From Zoogloeaceae bacterium (GTDB taxonomy: Bacteria > Pseudomonadota > Gammaproteobacteria > Burkholderiales > Rhodocyclaceae): a stretch of DNA of 64,000 nucleotides. The DNA lies in NCBI GenBank assembly GCA_016791005.1, contig JAEUNY010000057.1, forward strand, positions 53,551 through 117,550, given 5' to 3'. Both the position numbers and the translations under genes were made by a program. The notes below the pieces were generated by a model, which ran no database searches, had not been told where the DNA came from, and saw only the letters and a list, made by a program, of their open reading frames with translations. How positions within the stretch are numbered: the stretch's first letter is position 1; each line of letters opens with the position of its first letter. Below, piece by piece: positions 1 through 11,089 of this stretch.

Positions 1-338
1 TTTTCGCTGCGACCCCGGCAACGCGCGACGGGATACTTCAGCTCATTCTTGGCCAGCTTGGCCAAAGTCGCCTCCCCCAGACTGATGCCGCTCACTTCGG
101 CGAGGAGGAGCAGATACATGAGGACGTCGGCCATTTCGTCGGCCAGGGCGACGCGCCCCGCATCGGATGCCGGCAGCGCCTCGATCGCCTCGTCGGTCTG
201 CCACTGGGTCAGTTCCAGCAACTCGGCAGCCTCCAGATTCAAGGAAACGATCAGGCTGCGCAGACTGTGGAACTGACGCCAGTCCCGCGCGTCGCGGAAA
301 GCGCATACTCGGCGGGCCAGTTCGGCAAGGTCGTTCAT
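1..338 (-). CDS. MazG-like nucleotide pyrophosphohydrolase (3' end outside window)
   Basis: The reading frame starts at the ATG complementary to 336-338 (MNDLAELARRVCAFRDARDW) and stays open to the window edge, so the C-terminus is missing. The helix carrying SLNLEAAELLELTQW and the later DEMADVLMYLLLLAE segment are the paired acidic metal-binding helices (ExxE...ExxD type) of all-alpha MazG/RS21-C6 nucleotide pyrophosphohydrolases. These hydrolyse (d)NTPs to monophosphates and PPi, often for pool sanitation. Family assignment is firm; the substrate cannot be read from sequence. Confidence 0.85.
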   Translation of the reverse strand, partial: MNDLAELARRVCAFRDARDWRQFHSLRSLIVSLNLEAAELLELTQWQTDEAIEALPASDAGRVALADEMADVLMYLLLLAEVSGISLGEATLAKLAKNELKYPVARCRGRSE

Positions 339-400
339 GGGCGGTTCTCCATTGGCGTGGCATTATCCCCTCCTCCCCGGCACCACCTCAAACCCTGGCC

Positions 401-1897
401 ATGGATTCGACGCCCCCCCTCGAGCATCTTTCTCCGCCGTCCGTCTGGCGCCACTTCGCCACCCTGTGCCGGATTCCGCGGCCCTCCGGGCACGAGGGCG
501 CCATTCGAGACACCCTCGCCGCCTGGGCCCGCCTGCGCGGCTTGCCAACCCGGATCGACACAACCGGTAACCTGGTAATTCGCAAGCCCGCCACCCCGGG
601 ACGGGAGGATCGGCCAATCCTGGTGCTGCAAGGCCACCTGGACATGGTCTGCCAAAAGCGCAAGGACAGTCCGCATGATTTCCTGAGCGACCCCATCCGG
701 CCAGTCGTCCGCCATGGCTGGGTGGTGGCGGAGGAGACCACCCTGGGGGCGGACAACGGAATCGGCGTCGCACTTGCCCTGGCCGCGCTGGAGTCCACCG
801 ACCTCGCCCACGGCCCGCTGGAAGTCCTTCTCACCCTCGACGAGGAATCAGGGATGACGGGCGCCTGGGGCCTCGAAGCCGACGCCCTTGCCGGCCGCCT
901 GATGATCAATCTGGATACCGAGGAATGGGGCCGGGTCTACGTGGGCTGCGCCGGCGGGGTCGATGTGCTTGTCGGCCACGATTTCCCCACCGAGCCGCCC
1001 TCGGCCCGCGCCATCGGTCTCACCCTCACCCTGGGCGGCCTGCAGGGCGGGCATTCCGGGGTGGATATCCACCTCGAACGCGGCAATGCGATCAAGCTCC
1101 TCACCCGGGTTCTCGCGGCCCTGGCGCCCCTGGGGCTCCAGTTGGCGAAGCTGCAGGGGGGCACGGCACGCAATGCCCTGCCCCGGGACGCGGAGGCCTG
1201 GGTGGCTTGCCCGGCGGACCGCGAGGCCGAATGGCGGGCCACCCTCAGCGCACTGCAAGCCCAACTCCGGGAAGAACTCGCAGGCACCGACGAAGGCCTG
1301 ACCCTCACCTTGTCGCCCCCCGGGCCCCCGCCGGAATCGGTCTTGCCCCCTGGGGCCCAACGCCAATTGCTCGGCGTGTTGCTCTCGGCCCCCCACGGCG
1401 TGCGGCGCTGGAGTCGTCGTGTGCCAGGGGTGGTGGAGACGTCGAACAACCTGGGTTTGGTGAGCCTGGAAAGCGGCCCTGCCGGGGCCAGCTTTTCGGC
1501 CCACTTCATGGTGCGCTCCCTGGTCGCGACCGGTTCGACGGAGCTCGCCGATCAGATTGTGGCGCTCTTCTCCCTCATCGGTGCCCACGCTGAGCTGAGC
1601 GGCGCCTATCCGGGCTGGGCGCCTCGTCCCGCCTCCCCGCTGCTCGCCTGGTTCCAGCGCCTCCACGCGCAGGAATTCGGCGCCCCGGCGGAAGTTGCGG
1701 TGATTCACGCCGGCCTGGAATGCGGCATCCTCGCGAGCAAATTTCCCGGTCTCGACGTCGTATCCTTCGGCCCCGACATCCGGGGTGCCCACGCGCCGGG
1801 GGAGCGGGTGCATGTGGCCAGCGTTGACGCGGCCTGGCGCCTACTTGCCACCCTCCTTGCCGAATTGCCCGCCGGCGGCCCCGCTGCCCAACCCTGA
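401..1897 (+). CDS. pepD: Xaa-His dipeptidase / aminoacyl-histidine dipeptidase (M20C)
   Basis: A 498-aa cytosolic metallopeptidase that cleaves dipeptides such as carnosine. All M20 metal-site elements are visible: GHLDM (His79, Asp81), GADNG (Asp118, bridging), the DEESG general-base pair (Glu148-Glu149), NLDTE (Asp172) and a C-terminal IHAGLE histidine near residue 436. The frame is open further upstream, but the ATG at 401 begins a typical PepD N-terminus (PPSVWRHF...IPRPSGHEGAI). The upstream extension has low-complexity, non-homologous composition and would overlap the divergent pyrophosphohydrolase gene, so 401 is preferred. Length matches the family (about 485-500 aa). Confidence 0.93.
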   Translation: MDSTPPLEHLSPPSVWRHFATLCRIPRPSGHEGAIRDTLAAWARLRGLPTRIDTTGNLVIRKPATPGREDRPILVLQGHLDMVCQKRKDSPHDFLSDPIRPVVRHGWVVAEETTLGADNGIGVALALAALESTDLAHGPLEVLLTLDEESGMTGAWGLEADALAGRLMINLDTEEWGRVYVGCAGGVDVLVGHDFPTEPPSARAIGLTLTLGGLQGGHSGVDIHLERGNAIKLLTRVLAALAPLGLQLAKLQGGTARNALPRDAEAWVACPADREAEWRATLSALQAQLREELAGTDEGLTLTLSPPGPPPESVLPPGAQRQLLGVLLSAPHGVRRWSRRVPGVVETSNNLGLVSLESGPAGASFSAHFMVRSLVATGSTELADQIVALFSLIGAHAELSGAYPGWAPRPASPLLAWFQRLHAQEFGAPAEVAVIHAGLECGILASKFPGLDVVSFGPDIRGAHAPGERVHVASVDAAWRLLATLLAELPAGGPAAQP

Positions 1898-1912
1898 TTC
1901 CGGAGACACTCC

Positions 1913-2431
1913 ATGCACACCTCCCTGATCCTCACCGTGATTGGCGACGACCGCCCGGGTCTGGTGGAAACCCTGGCCCAGCTCATCACCGCCCACCGCG
2001 GCAACTGGCTGGAATCCTCAATGGCCCAGTTGGCCGGCAAGTTTGCCGGCATCGTCAAAATCCACGTTCCAGCCGAGGAACTCGAGTCCCTGTGCCGCGA
2101 TCTGGAAACCCAGTCCGCCCTGCGGGTTGTGGCCCAGGCTGCGCCGGCCGAACCGATCGCCCGGGAGGGCGCGCGCCTCAAGTTGTCCCTGGTCGGCCAG
2201 GACCGCTTGGGCATCGTCCGGGAAGTCACGGCCGTGCTGGCGCGCCACGGCGTCAATATCGAAGAATTGGCCACCCGCACGGAGAGCGCCCCGATGTCCG
2301 GGGAAATGCTTTTCCATGCCACCGCGACCCTCCTCGCCGCACCGGGGGTCGAGCCACGAGCGGTTCAGGACGATCTCGAGCAGATTTCCCACGAACTGAT
2401 GGTGGACATCGCACTCTCCGATCACCCCTGA
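1913..2431 (+). CDS. GcvR-like tandem ACT-domain protein
   Basis: 172 aa with two ACT domains, about residues 4-78 (ILTVIGDDRPGLVETLAQLI) and 88-165 (LSLVGQDRLGIVREVTAVLA). This is the arrangement of GcvR, the glycine-cleavage regulator that binds glycine and antagonises GcvA. There is no DNA-binding domain, as in GcvR. It lies 15 nt after pepD on the same strand and may be co-transcribed with it. No gcv genes are in the window, so a role in glycine control is by family only. Confidence 0.8.
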   Translation: MHTSLILTVIGDDRPGLVETLAQLITAHRGNWLESSMAQLAGKFAGIVKIHVPAEELESLCRDLETQSALRVVAQAAPAEPIAREGARLKLSLVGQDRLGIVREVTAVLARHGVNIEELATRTESAPMSGEMLFHATATLLAAPGVEPRAVQDDLEQISHELMVDIALSDHP

Positions 2432-2456
2432 AGCCGCGGCACGGTTCCTGGCTGAC

Positions 2457-3302
2457 CTAAGGGGCTTGTCCCTCGAGGCGGAATTGCCCCGCGCCGTCCT
2501 CGGCGAAGACATCGGCCAGATAGGTCAGGGCGGGCTTGAGGCGCTCGGCGAGGGTCCAGGGCGGATTCACCACGAAGACGCCGCTTCCCAGCATTCCCAG
2601 CCCGTCGGAACGTGGCTTCTGGACGCTGAGTTCCGCCCGCAGCCAGTTCGGCGCACCGATCTTCGAGAGCCGCTCAGACAAATGACGGGCTTCGGGACGC
2701 TGGATGAGGGGATACCAGAGGATGAAGGTTCCGGTGGCAAAGCGCCGCACCCCCGCCGCCAGGGCCTCCGCCACCCGACGATAGTCAGTCTTGATCTCGT
2801 AGGAGGGGTCCATCAGCACCACGCCGCGCCGGCTGGGTGGCGGCAGGACCGACGCCAGGGCTTCGAATCCGTCCGCCTGATCGACGCGAACCCGGCGTCC
2901 GTCTTCGCGGAAATAGCGGGCCAACTGGGGAGCGTCGGTGGAATGAAGCTCGAAGAGCCGCATGCGGTCGTCCCGGCGCAGGCAATTGGCCGCCAGGGCA
3001 GGCGATCCGGGGTAATAACGCAATGCCCCTCCGGCATTGAAGGTCGCAACCTCCGACACATAATCGGCCAGGATGGGCGGCAGATTGTCCCCGTCCCACA
3101 GGCGTGCGATGCCGCCCAGGAATTCCCCTGTCTGAGCGGCCTGCCCGCTGCCCAGCGCGTAGCACCCCGCCCCGGCATGGGTATCCACGTAAAGCCAGGG
3201 TTTCTCCTTTTGATTCAAGTGGTGAAGGACGTCTAGGAGCACGGCGTGCTTCAAGACATCGGCATGATTGCCGGCATGGAAGGCGTGGCGGTAACTCAGC
3301 AT
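2457..3302 (-). CDS. rlmJ: 23S rRNA (adenine-2030-N6)-methyltransferase
   Basis: 281 aa, the usual size for RlmJ. The N-terminus MLSYRHAFHAGNHADVLKH is the family signature. The SAM-binding loop is DTHAGAG (residues 40-46). The catalytic N6-adenine motif is DPSYE (165-169), with Ser in place of the second Pro of the E. coli DPPYE. The enzyme methylates A2030 of 23S rRNA. It is convergent with the GcvR-like gene and divergent from the gamma-carbonic anhydrase gene. Confidence 0.93.
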   Translation of the reverse strand: MLSYRHAFHAGNHADVLKHAVLLDVLHHLNQKEKPWLYVDTHAGAGCYALGSGQAAQTGEFLGGIARLWDGDNLPPILADYVSEVATFNAGGALRYYPGSPALAANCLRRDDRMRLFELHSTDAPQLARYFREDGRRVRVDQADGFEALASVLPPPSRRGVVLMDPSYEIKTDYRRVAEALAAGVRRFATGTFILWYPLIQRPEARHLSERLSKIGAPNWLRAELSVQKPRSDGLGMLGSGVFVVNPPWTLAERLKPALTYLADVFAEDGAGQFRLEGQAP

Positions 3303-3481
3303 GGCGCCAAACTGGGTTCAAGGAATCGGGATGCTATCACCCAAAGCGCCCCTCACCCCCTGGAGGACGCCACTCCCAACACTCAAAAATTCCTTGTATT
3401 TCATGATTCTCAAGGGCTTAGGCCCCTGTTATCATGCGCGACCCTGCGGCCTCGCCGGCGGTCCAGAAGGAGTTTGCGAAG

Positions 3482-4024
3482 ATGGCGATCTATTCATTAA
3501 ATAACCGTGCCCCCATTTTTGGTGAAGGCAGCTGGGTGGCGGACACCGCGACTGTCGTCGGCGACGTCACCGCCGGGGCCAATGTCAGCGTGTGGTACGG
3601 CGCGGTCATCCGCGGGGACAATGATCCGATCACCATCGGCGACAACACCAACATTCAGGATGGCTCCATCCTCCATACGGACGACGGCATCCCCCTCACC
3701 ATCGGTTCCGACGTCACCATCGGCCACATGGTCATGCTGCACGGCTGCACCATCGGCGATGGCAGCCTGATCGGCATCAATGCCGTGGTGCTCAACAAGG
3801 CAGTGGTGGGCAAGCATTGCATCATCGGTGCCAATGCCCTGATTCCGGAAGGCAAGGTCATTCCCGACCGCTCCCTCGTGGTGGGCTCCCCCGGCCGCAT
3901 CATCCGTGAGCTGAATGACAAGGAAGTGGCGGGGATCCTCGCCAACGCCGCCAACTACGTCGCCCACGCCCGGGAATATGAGACCGGCCTGGTGCGTTTG
4001 GATGAATCCAACACCTCGACATAG
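3482..4024 (+). CDS. Gamma-class carbonic anhydrase family protein (YrdA-like)
   Basis: 180-aa left-handed beta-helix protein built of hexapeptide repeats (e.g. [28 protein letters not shown]). Three putative zinc histidines are present at residues 65 (ILHTD), 82 (IGHMV) and 87 (MLHGC). The ATG at 3482 follows AGAAGGAG at 3465-3472 with a 9-nt spacer, which selects it over the in-frame ATG at 3434. Many members of this YrdA/PaaY clade have uncertain carbonic anhydrase activity. Confidence 0.9.
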   Translation: MAIYSLNNRAPIFGEGSWVADTATVVGDVTAGANVSVWYGAVIRGDNDPITIGDNTNIQDGSILHTDDGIPLTIGSDVTIGHMVMLHGCTIGDGSLIGINAVVLNKAVVGKHCIIGANALIPEGKVIPDRSLVVGSPGRIIRELNDKEVAGILANAANYVAHAREYETGLVRLDESNTST

Positions 4025-4087
4025 CGTCGCCACAATTTTTTACACCTGACCATTCCCGAAATGGTCGGAGTGGCTTATAACGCCGGC

Positions 4088-4810
4088 ATGGCAAATCTGC
4101 CCTTTCGCCCCGCCCGGGCGCGCCAAGCACGCAGCATCCTCGTTTTTGCTGCCGGCCTCCTCGTCCTCTCGCCCATCACCCAGGCCGCAGACCCAGAAGG
4201 GGTCACGGTCAGCTTGGCCGCGGACGGGCAACAGGAAGCGCCGAACGATCTGGCCGTCGCCACCCTGTTCGCCGAATCCACGGACAGCCAGCCTGGCGCC
4301 GTCGCCAAGCGGGTCAATGGCCTCATTGCGGGAGCCATCGCCCAGGCGAAGAAGTATCCGGATGTGAAAGTGCGCTCCGCCAGCAGCCAAACCTACCCGA
4401 TTTACAGCAAGGGCGGCCGTAGCATCGAAGCTTGGCGAATGCGCAGCGATCTGCGGCTCGAAAGCCGCAACCTGGGCGCCGTGGCGGAATTGGTCGGTCA
4501 GCTTCAGAAAGACCTGGGGCTGTCCGAAATCACCCTGCAACCTGCCCCGGAGACCCGGGCCAAGGCCCAGGACGACGCCACCCGCAGCGCCCTGACCGCC
4601 TTTCAGGATCGGGCCGGCCTGATTGCCGGCGCCCTGGGCAAGCGTTACCGGCTGAAGCATCTCGATGTGGGCGCCCAGGGCGTCTATCCACCCCCGCGCC
4701 CCATGCCCCGTCTCGCCATGGCCGAAGCAGCTGCCGCGCCCATTCCGATGGAAGCCGGTGCCAGCACCGTCACGGCCTCGGTGTCCGGCACCATTGAATT
4801 GATCGACTAA
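4088..4810 (+). CDS. SIMPL (DUF541) domain periplasmic protein
   Basis: About 240 aa. An N-terminal signal peptide has an Arg-rich n-region, hydrophobic ILVFAAGLLVL and a probable cleavage after TQA. A SIMPL/DUF541 domain follows, with the typical helix containing VAKRVNGLIAGAIAQAK and later YRLKHLDVGAQG. SIMPL proteins are periplasmic or outer-membrane-associated and of poorly defined function. The start is uncertain: the frame is open from an ATG at 4061, but 4088 gives a cleaner signal peptide. Neither start has a convincing ribosome-binding site. Confidence 0.8.
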   Translation: MANLPFRPARARQARSILVFAAGLLVLSPITQAADPEGVTVSLAADGQQEAPNDLAVATLFAESTDSQPGAVAKRVNGLIAGAIAQAKKYPDVKVRSASSQTYPIYSKGGRSIEAWRMRSDLRLESRNLGAVAELVGQLQKDLGLSEITLQPAPETRAKAQDDATRSALTAFQDRAGLIAGALGKRYRLKHLDVGAQGVYPPPRPMPRLAMAEAAAAPIPMEAGASTVTASVSGTIELID

Positions 4811-4839
4811 CCCTGACCTGGACGACTCTTACCCCAATT

Positions 4840-5163
4840 ATGCGCGCCCGCCCCATTATCGCCCTGTCTGCCCTCGCTCTCATTGCCCTCGGCGCCGCCG
4901 GCACCACCATCGGCGCAGAAGACAAGATGCGATCAGTCCATTACGTCTGTCCCGATGGCGAGCGTTTTTCAGTGGAATACAAGAAAGCCAACGCCCGACT
5001 CCGGAATGGCAGCGGGGTGTTTTCCCTCACGGCCAATCCTGCCGAGAGTGGCCGGCGCTACTCAGACGGCACTCTGATCCTTTCACCCCATGACGGCGGC
5101 GCAACGCTCCAGCGCGTGGGCCAGCATCCCGACGATTGCGCGAGCGAAGCGCAGCGCTCCTAG
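4840..5163 (+). CDS. MliC-like (c-type lysozyme inhibitor family) exported protein
   Basis: 107 aa with a signal peptide (MRARPIIALSALALIALGAA). The short beta-rich domain carries YVCPDGERFSVEY, an A-x-L stretch, and SGRRYSDG near residue 70. This resembles the MliC/PliC fold, where the SG-x-x-YSDG loop enters the lysozyme active site. Two cysteines (VCPDG and DDCAS) could form the conserved disulfide. No lipobox is seen, so it is predicted soluble periplasmic. It follows the SIMPL gene by 29 nt, so both may be co-transcribed. Confidence 0.65.
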   Translation: MRARPIIALSALALIALGAAGTTIGAEDKMRSVHYVCPDGERFSVEYKKANARLRNGSGVFSLTANPAESGRRYSDGTLILSPHDGGATLQRVGQHPDDCASEAQRS

Positions 5164-5260
5164 AATCTGTAACTAGGTCCATTGGCCGGCCCGATCCGGC
5201 GTTCCGATCGGTGAGTGCGGAGCATCCGGCCTTCACGCCCGACCACATCGATCAGGAAGT

Positions 5261-5275
5261 GTCCCAATCTGGGAC
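5261..5275. promoter_or_regulatory. Perfect inverted repeat GTCCCA-N3-TGGGAC
   Basis: A 15-bp palindrome with 6-bp arms and an ATC centre lies in the 190-bp gap before the NlpC/P60 lipoprotein gene, about 80 bp upstream of its GTG. It has the geometry of a dimeric regulator operator. No regulator gene is adjacent and no promoter hexamers are convincing, so this is only a candidate. Confidence 0.35.
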
Positions 5276-5353
5276 GGATCTCGCGTTATTTGCCTAGACG
5301 CTTAAGTCAGGCTGCACTAAGCTAAGCCCCATGAAGTTCCGTGACGTTGCGGC

Positions 5354-5878
5354 GTGACACGTCTCCCCCGGCTGACCCTCGGCTACTCGGCATTGGCAGC
5401 TGGGGTAATCTCGGCTTGTTCAGTGATTCCTGCCAGCATGACATCGCAGGCACCGGCCCCTCCCCGCACTACCTATATCACCCTTCCTCAGCCCGATCAG
5501 GCCGACGAACTCGTCATGGTGTCCCTAGGGCTCCTCGACGTCGGTTACCGGTTTGGTGGCACCAATCCGGAAGCCGGGCTCGACTGCAGCGGAATGGTGA
5601 GTTACGTGGTTGAACAGGTCAGTGGCCAGCGCCTGCCAAGGAGTGCTGCAGAAATTGCTGCCCGTACCCGACCGGTGGACCGTGCGGCCCTGCGCCCCGG
5701 TGACCTGGTATTTTTCAACACCCAGAACCGCCCGTACTCCCACATGGGAATCTACCTGGGAGATGATCGGTTCATCCATGCCCCAAGCAGCCGCGGCAAG
5801 GTCCGCCTGGAGCGCCTGGGCAGCCCTTATTTCCGCGATCGATTTGACGGCGGGCGCAGCCTCCAGCCCGTCGGATGA
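5354..5878 (+). CDS. NlpC/P60 (C40) peptidoglycan peptidase lipoprotein
   Basis: 174 aa. The N-terminus ends in a lipobox, VISAC, with lipidated Cys22. The C40 domain has the Cys-His-His set: LDCSG (Cys78), YSHMGIYLG (His130) and FIHAPS (His142). Such enzymes cut the D-gamma-glutamyl-diaminopimelate bond in stem peptides. The only start after the in-frame stop at 5342-5344 that keeps the signal peptide is a GTG at 5354. It overlaps the stop of an 8-codon ATG leader frame (5331-5357), an arrangement that might allow translational coupling. Confidence 0.88.
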   Translation: MTRLPRLTLGYSALAAGVISACSVIPASMTSQAPAPPRTTYITLPQPDQADELVMVSLGLLDVGYRFGGTNPEAGLDCSGMVSYVVEQVSGQRLPRSAAEIAARTRPVDRAALRPGDLVFFNTQNRPYSHMGIYLGDDRFIHAPSSRGKVRLERLGSPYFRDRFDGGRSLQPVG

Positions 5879-5950
5879 GCGCGCGACCCACGCTGGAATG
5901 TAAGAATTCTTTCTTTGACCAACACCCCCACCTATTCAAGGAGACCTACC

Positions 5951-6385
5951 ATGCCGAATCGACTCATCAGTGAAGTGATCACCGGTCAGACCCTGCAGAC
6001 CGCGAATGACAAAATGACGGTCCTGGCCGCCGCGCAGGCGATGGTTCAGTCGCGGATCGGCTCACTTCTCATCGTCGATGACCAGGGCAATCTGGAAGGT
6101 ATCTTCACCGAGCGCGACGCGCTGTTCCGGGTCATCGCCAAGGGCATCGACCCCGCCAAGACCACCCTCAGCGAAGTCATGACCACCAAGCTTCAGACGA
6201 TCACCGCGGACCGCCCCTTGGGCCATGCGCTGCACCTGATGTATGAAGGGGGATTCCGTCACGTACCAGTGGTGGACGGCACCAAGCCGGTCGGCGTGAT
6301 CTCGGCTCGCGACGCCCTTGGCGGTGAAATGACCCAATTCGAAGCGGAGTTGCACCAGCGCGACGATATCGCCGAGATTCTGTAG
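5951..6385 (+). CDS. Tandem CBS-domain protein
   Basis: 144 aa made of two CBS motifs and little else: about residues 10-65 (TVLAAAQAMVQSRIGSLLIV) and 78-135 (LGHALHLMYEGGFRHVPVVD). These modules bind adenosyl ligands such as AMP, ATP or NADH. The ATG at 5951 follows AAGGAGA (5938-5944) at a good distance and is preferred to the in-frame codon at 5915. The partner protein is unknown. Confidence 0.88.
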   Translation: MPNRLISEVITGQTLQTANDKMTVLAAAQAMVQSRIGSLLIVDDQGNLEGIFTERDALFRVIAKGIDPAKTTLSEVMTTKLQTITADRPLGHALHLMYEGGFRHVPVVDGTKPVGVISARDALGGEMTQFEAELHQRDDIAEIL

Positions 6386-6445
6386 CCCCTTGACGCCCTT
6401 TGGCCCCACCGTCATCGCCAAGGCCGACGGCGGGGCCCTCGGGAA

Positions 6446-6727
6446 TCAGCGGGGCTGTTTGTCGGGCAACTGGACGAAAATCTCGTCGGAACGGACCAGG
6501 CCAAGCTCGATCCGGGCGCGCTCTTCGATCGCCTCGTAACCGGATTTCAGGTCCCGGACCTCGGCTTCGAGGCCCGCGTTGCGCTGCTCCAGGCGCCGGT
6601 TTTCCTCTTTCTGGGCCTGCAACTGCCGTTCAACTTCCCAGGCCCGGAACCACCCGCCCTTCCCCGCCCAAAGGGGAATTTGCATTGCCACCAGCAGGGC
6701 AAGAAGAATGAACAGGGGCCAGCGCAT
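6446..6727 (-). CDS. ftsB: Cell division protein FtsB
   Basis: 93-aa bitopic protein. It has a short cytoplasmic N-terminus, one transmembrane segment (about residues 4-21, PLFILLALLVAMQIPLW) and a periplasmic coiled coil rich in Gln, Glu and Arg (about 30-66). The C-terminus has the family's ARIELGLVRSDEIF segment. FtsB forms the FtsQBL divisome subcomplex. Its position downstream of eno is the conserved proteobacterial order. Confidence 0.93.
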   Translation of the reverse strand: MRWPLFILLALLVAMQIPLWAGKGGWFRAWEVERQLQAQKEENRRLEQRNAGLEAEVRDLKSGYEAIEERARIELGLVRSDEIFVQLPDKQPR

Positions 6728-6743
6728 TGGTCAGAAACTCAGT

Positions 6744-6770
6744 GAAAAGCCGGCCTGAAGGCGGCCGGCT
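6744..6770 (-). terminator. Stem-loop with short T-run between eno and ftsB
   Basis: On the minus strand AGCCGGCC pairs with GGCCGGCT (8 bp, 7-nt loop) and is followed by TTTC. It sits after the eno stop and 17 nt before the ftsB start. It could terminate or attenuate read-through from eno; the T-tract is short, so leaky termination is likely. Confidence 0.5.
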
Positions 6771-6827
6771 CGGATCCTGGGCGGGCGTTCGGCCGTCTGG
6801 CACGAACGCTCCACATTCTACCGCGGG

Positions 6828-8138
<1,311 letters not shown>

Positions 8139-8462
8139 TCAAACCTCGGCACTCGCCCCGCCGCTGCTGCCCGGAGCCATCAGATCGGCGAAGGTCAGCG
8201 CGACGCGTCCGGCAAATCGTTCCAGCAGAGCCACGTGGGCCGGGTGCACAAAATACTTTTCCAGGGCCTCGCGGTGGGCAAAACCCGCCAGGAGCGCATA
8301 ATCGGCCGCCTCGGCGTCAGGGGTCGTGTTGGGCCCGTGCAACCAGGCGACGGCCAAACCATCTATGTCTCGTTCGAGGCACTCCAGCGCCGCCCCAAGC
8401 TCCCGGCAGACGCGGGCCGCATCATCCTCCAGGACGCGAAACAACACCAGATGATGAATCAC
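8139..8462 (-). CDS. Dabb-family stress-responsive alpha/beta barrel protein
   Basis: 107 aa. [16 protein letters not shown] at the N-terminus and a ferredoxin-like Dabb fold pattern (short beta strands, a '[21 protein letters not shown]' type helix region) fit the Dabb superfamily. The function of such stand-alone members is mostly unknown. The GTG start overlaps the kdsA TGA by 4 nt (GTGA), so the two are translationally coupled between kdsA and eno. Confidence 0.8.
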   Translation of the reverse strand: MIHHLVLFRVLEDDAARVCRELGAALECLERDIDGLAVAWLHGPNTTPDAEAADYALLAGFAHREALEKYFVHPAHVALLERFAGRVALTFADLMAPGSSGGASAEV

Positions 8463-9295
8463 AGGGAATGCAAAAATCCCCGGCCCTTAACGACCTGATC
8501 GATGGCAAGCAGGGTGGTGAGGAGGTCCTTCATCTTGCCCAGCGGCCAGGCGTTGGGGCCATCGGAGAGTGCGTTGGCCGGATCCGGATGGGTCTCCATG
8601 AAGAGCCCCGCGACCCCCACGGCCACCGCCGCCCGGGACAGCACGGGGACGAACTCCCGCTGCCCCCCAGAGGCGGTGCCCTGTCCCCCGGGCAACTGGA
8701 CTGAGTGGGTCGCATCGAACACGACCGGGCAACCCGTATCCCGCATGATGGCGAGGCTGCGCATGTCCGAGACCAGGTTGTTATAACCGAAGGAGGCGCC
8801 CCGCTCGCAGACCATCAGGGTATCCGCACCCCGATTAGCCTCCCGCGCCTTGTCCACCACGTTTTTCATGTCGGCGGGGGCGAGGAACTGACCCTTCTTG
8901 ATATTCACGGGCTTGCCCGACGCCGCCACCGCGTGGATGAAATCCGTCTGCCGGCACAAGAAGGCCGGGGTTTGCAGCACATCCACGACTGCCGCCACCG
9001 CCGGCACTTCGTCCACCGCGTGAACGTCGGTCAGCACTGGCACGCCGATCTGGGCTCGCACCGAATCCAGAATTTTCAGGCCCGCATCCATCCCCAGGCC
9101 ACGGAAGCTTTTGCCGGAGCTACGGTTCGCCTTGTCGTAGGAGGCCTTGAAGATGTACGGCATGCCCAAGGCGGAACAGGTTTCCTTCATTGTCCCGGCG
9201 ACGTCCAGGCAAAGCTGGAGCGATTCGGCCACGCAGGGCCCTGCGATCAGAAAGACCGGTTGATCGAGTCCGACCTTGAAACCGCACAATTCCAT
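8459..9295 (-). CDS. kdsA: 3-deoxy-8-phosphooctulonate (KDO-8-P) synthase, metal-dependent type
   Basis: 278 aa. Condenses arabinose-5-phosphate with PEP to give KDO-8-P for lipopolysaccharide inner core. [11 protein letters not shown] places a cysteine (Cys21) where metal-dependent class II enzymes have one and the E. coli non-metal enzyme has Asn. The other expected metal ligands are visible in DATHS, METHPDP and SDGPNAW. The substrate lysines lie in [12 protein letters not shown] (residues 49-60). It follows pyrG by 15 nt, a common proteobacterial order. Confidence 0.96.
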   Translation of the reverse strand: MELCGFKVGLDQPVFLIAGPCVAESLQLCLDVAGTMKETCSALGMPYIFKASYDKANRSSGKSFRGLGMDAGLKILDSVRAQIGVPVLTDVHAVDEVPAVAAVVDVLQTPAFLCRQTDFIHAVAASGKPVNIKKGQFLAPADMKNVVDKAREANRGADTLMVCERGASFGYNNLVSDMRSLAIMRDTGCPVVFDATHSVQLPGGQGTASGGQREFVPVLSRAAVAVGVAGLFMETHPDPANALSDGPNAWPLGKMKDLLTTLLAIDQVVKGRGFLHSL

Positions 9296-9310
9296 GGTGG
9301 CTGCTCCTCT

Positions 9311-11080
<1,770 letters not shown>

Positions 11081-11089
11081 TCAGACCGG

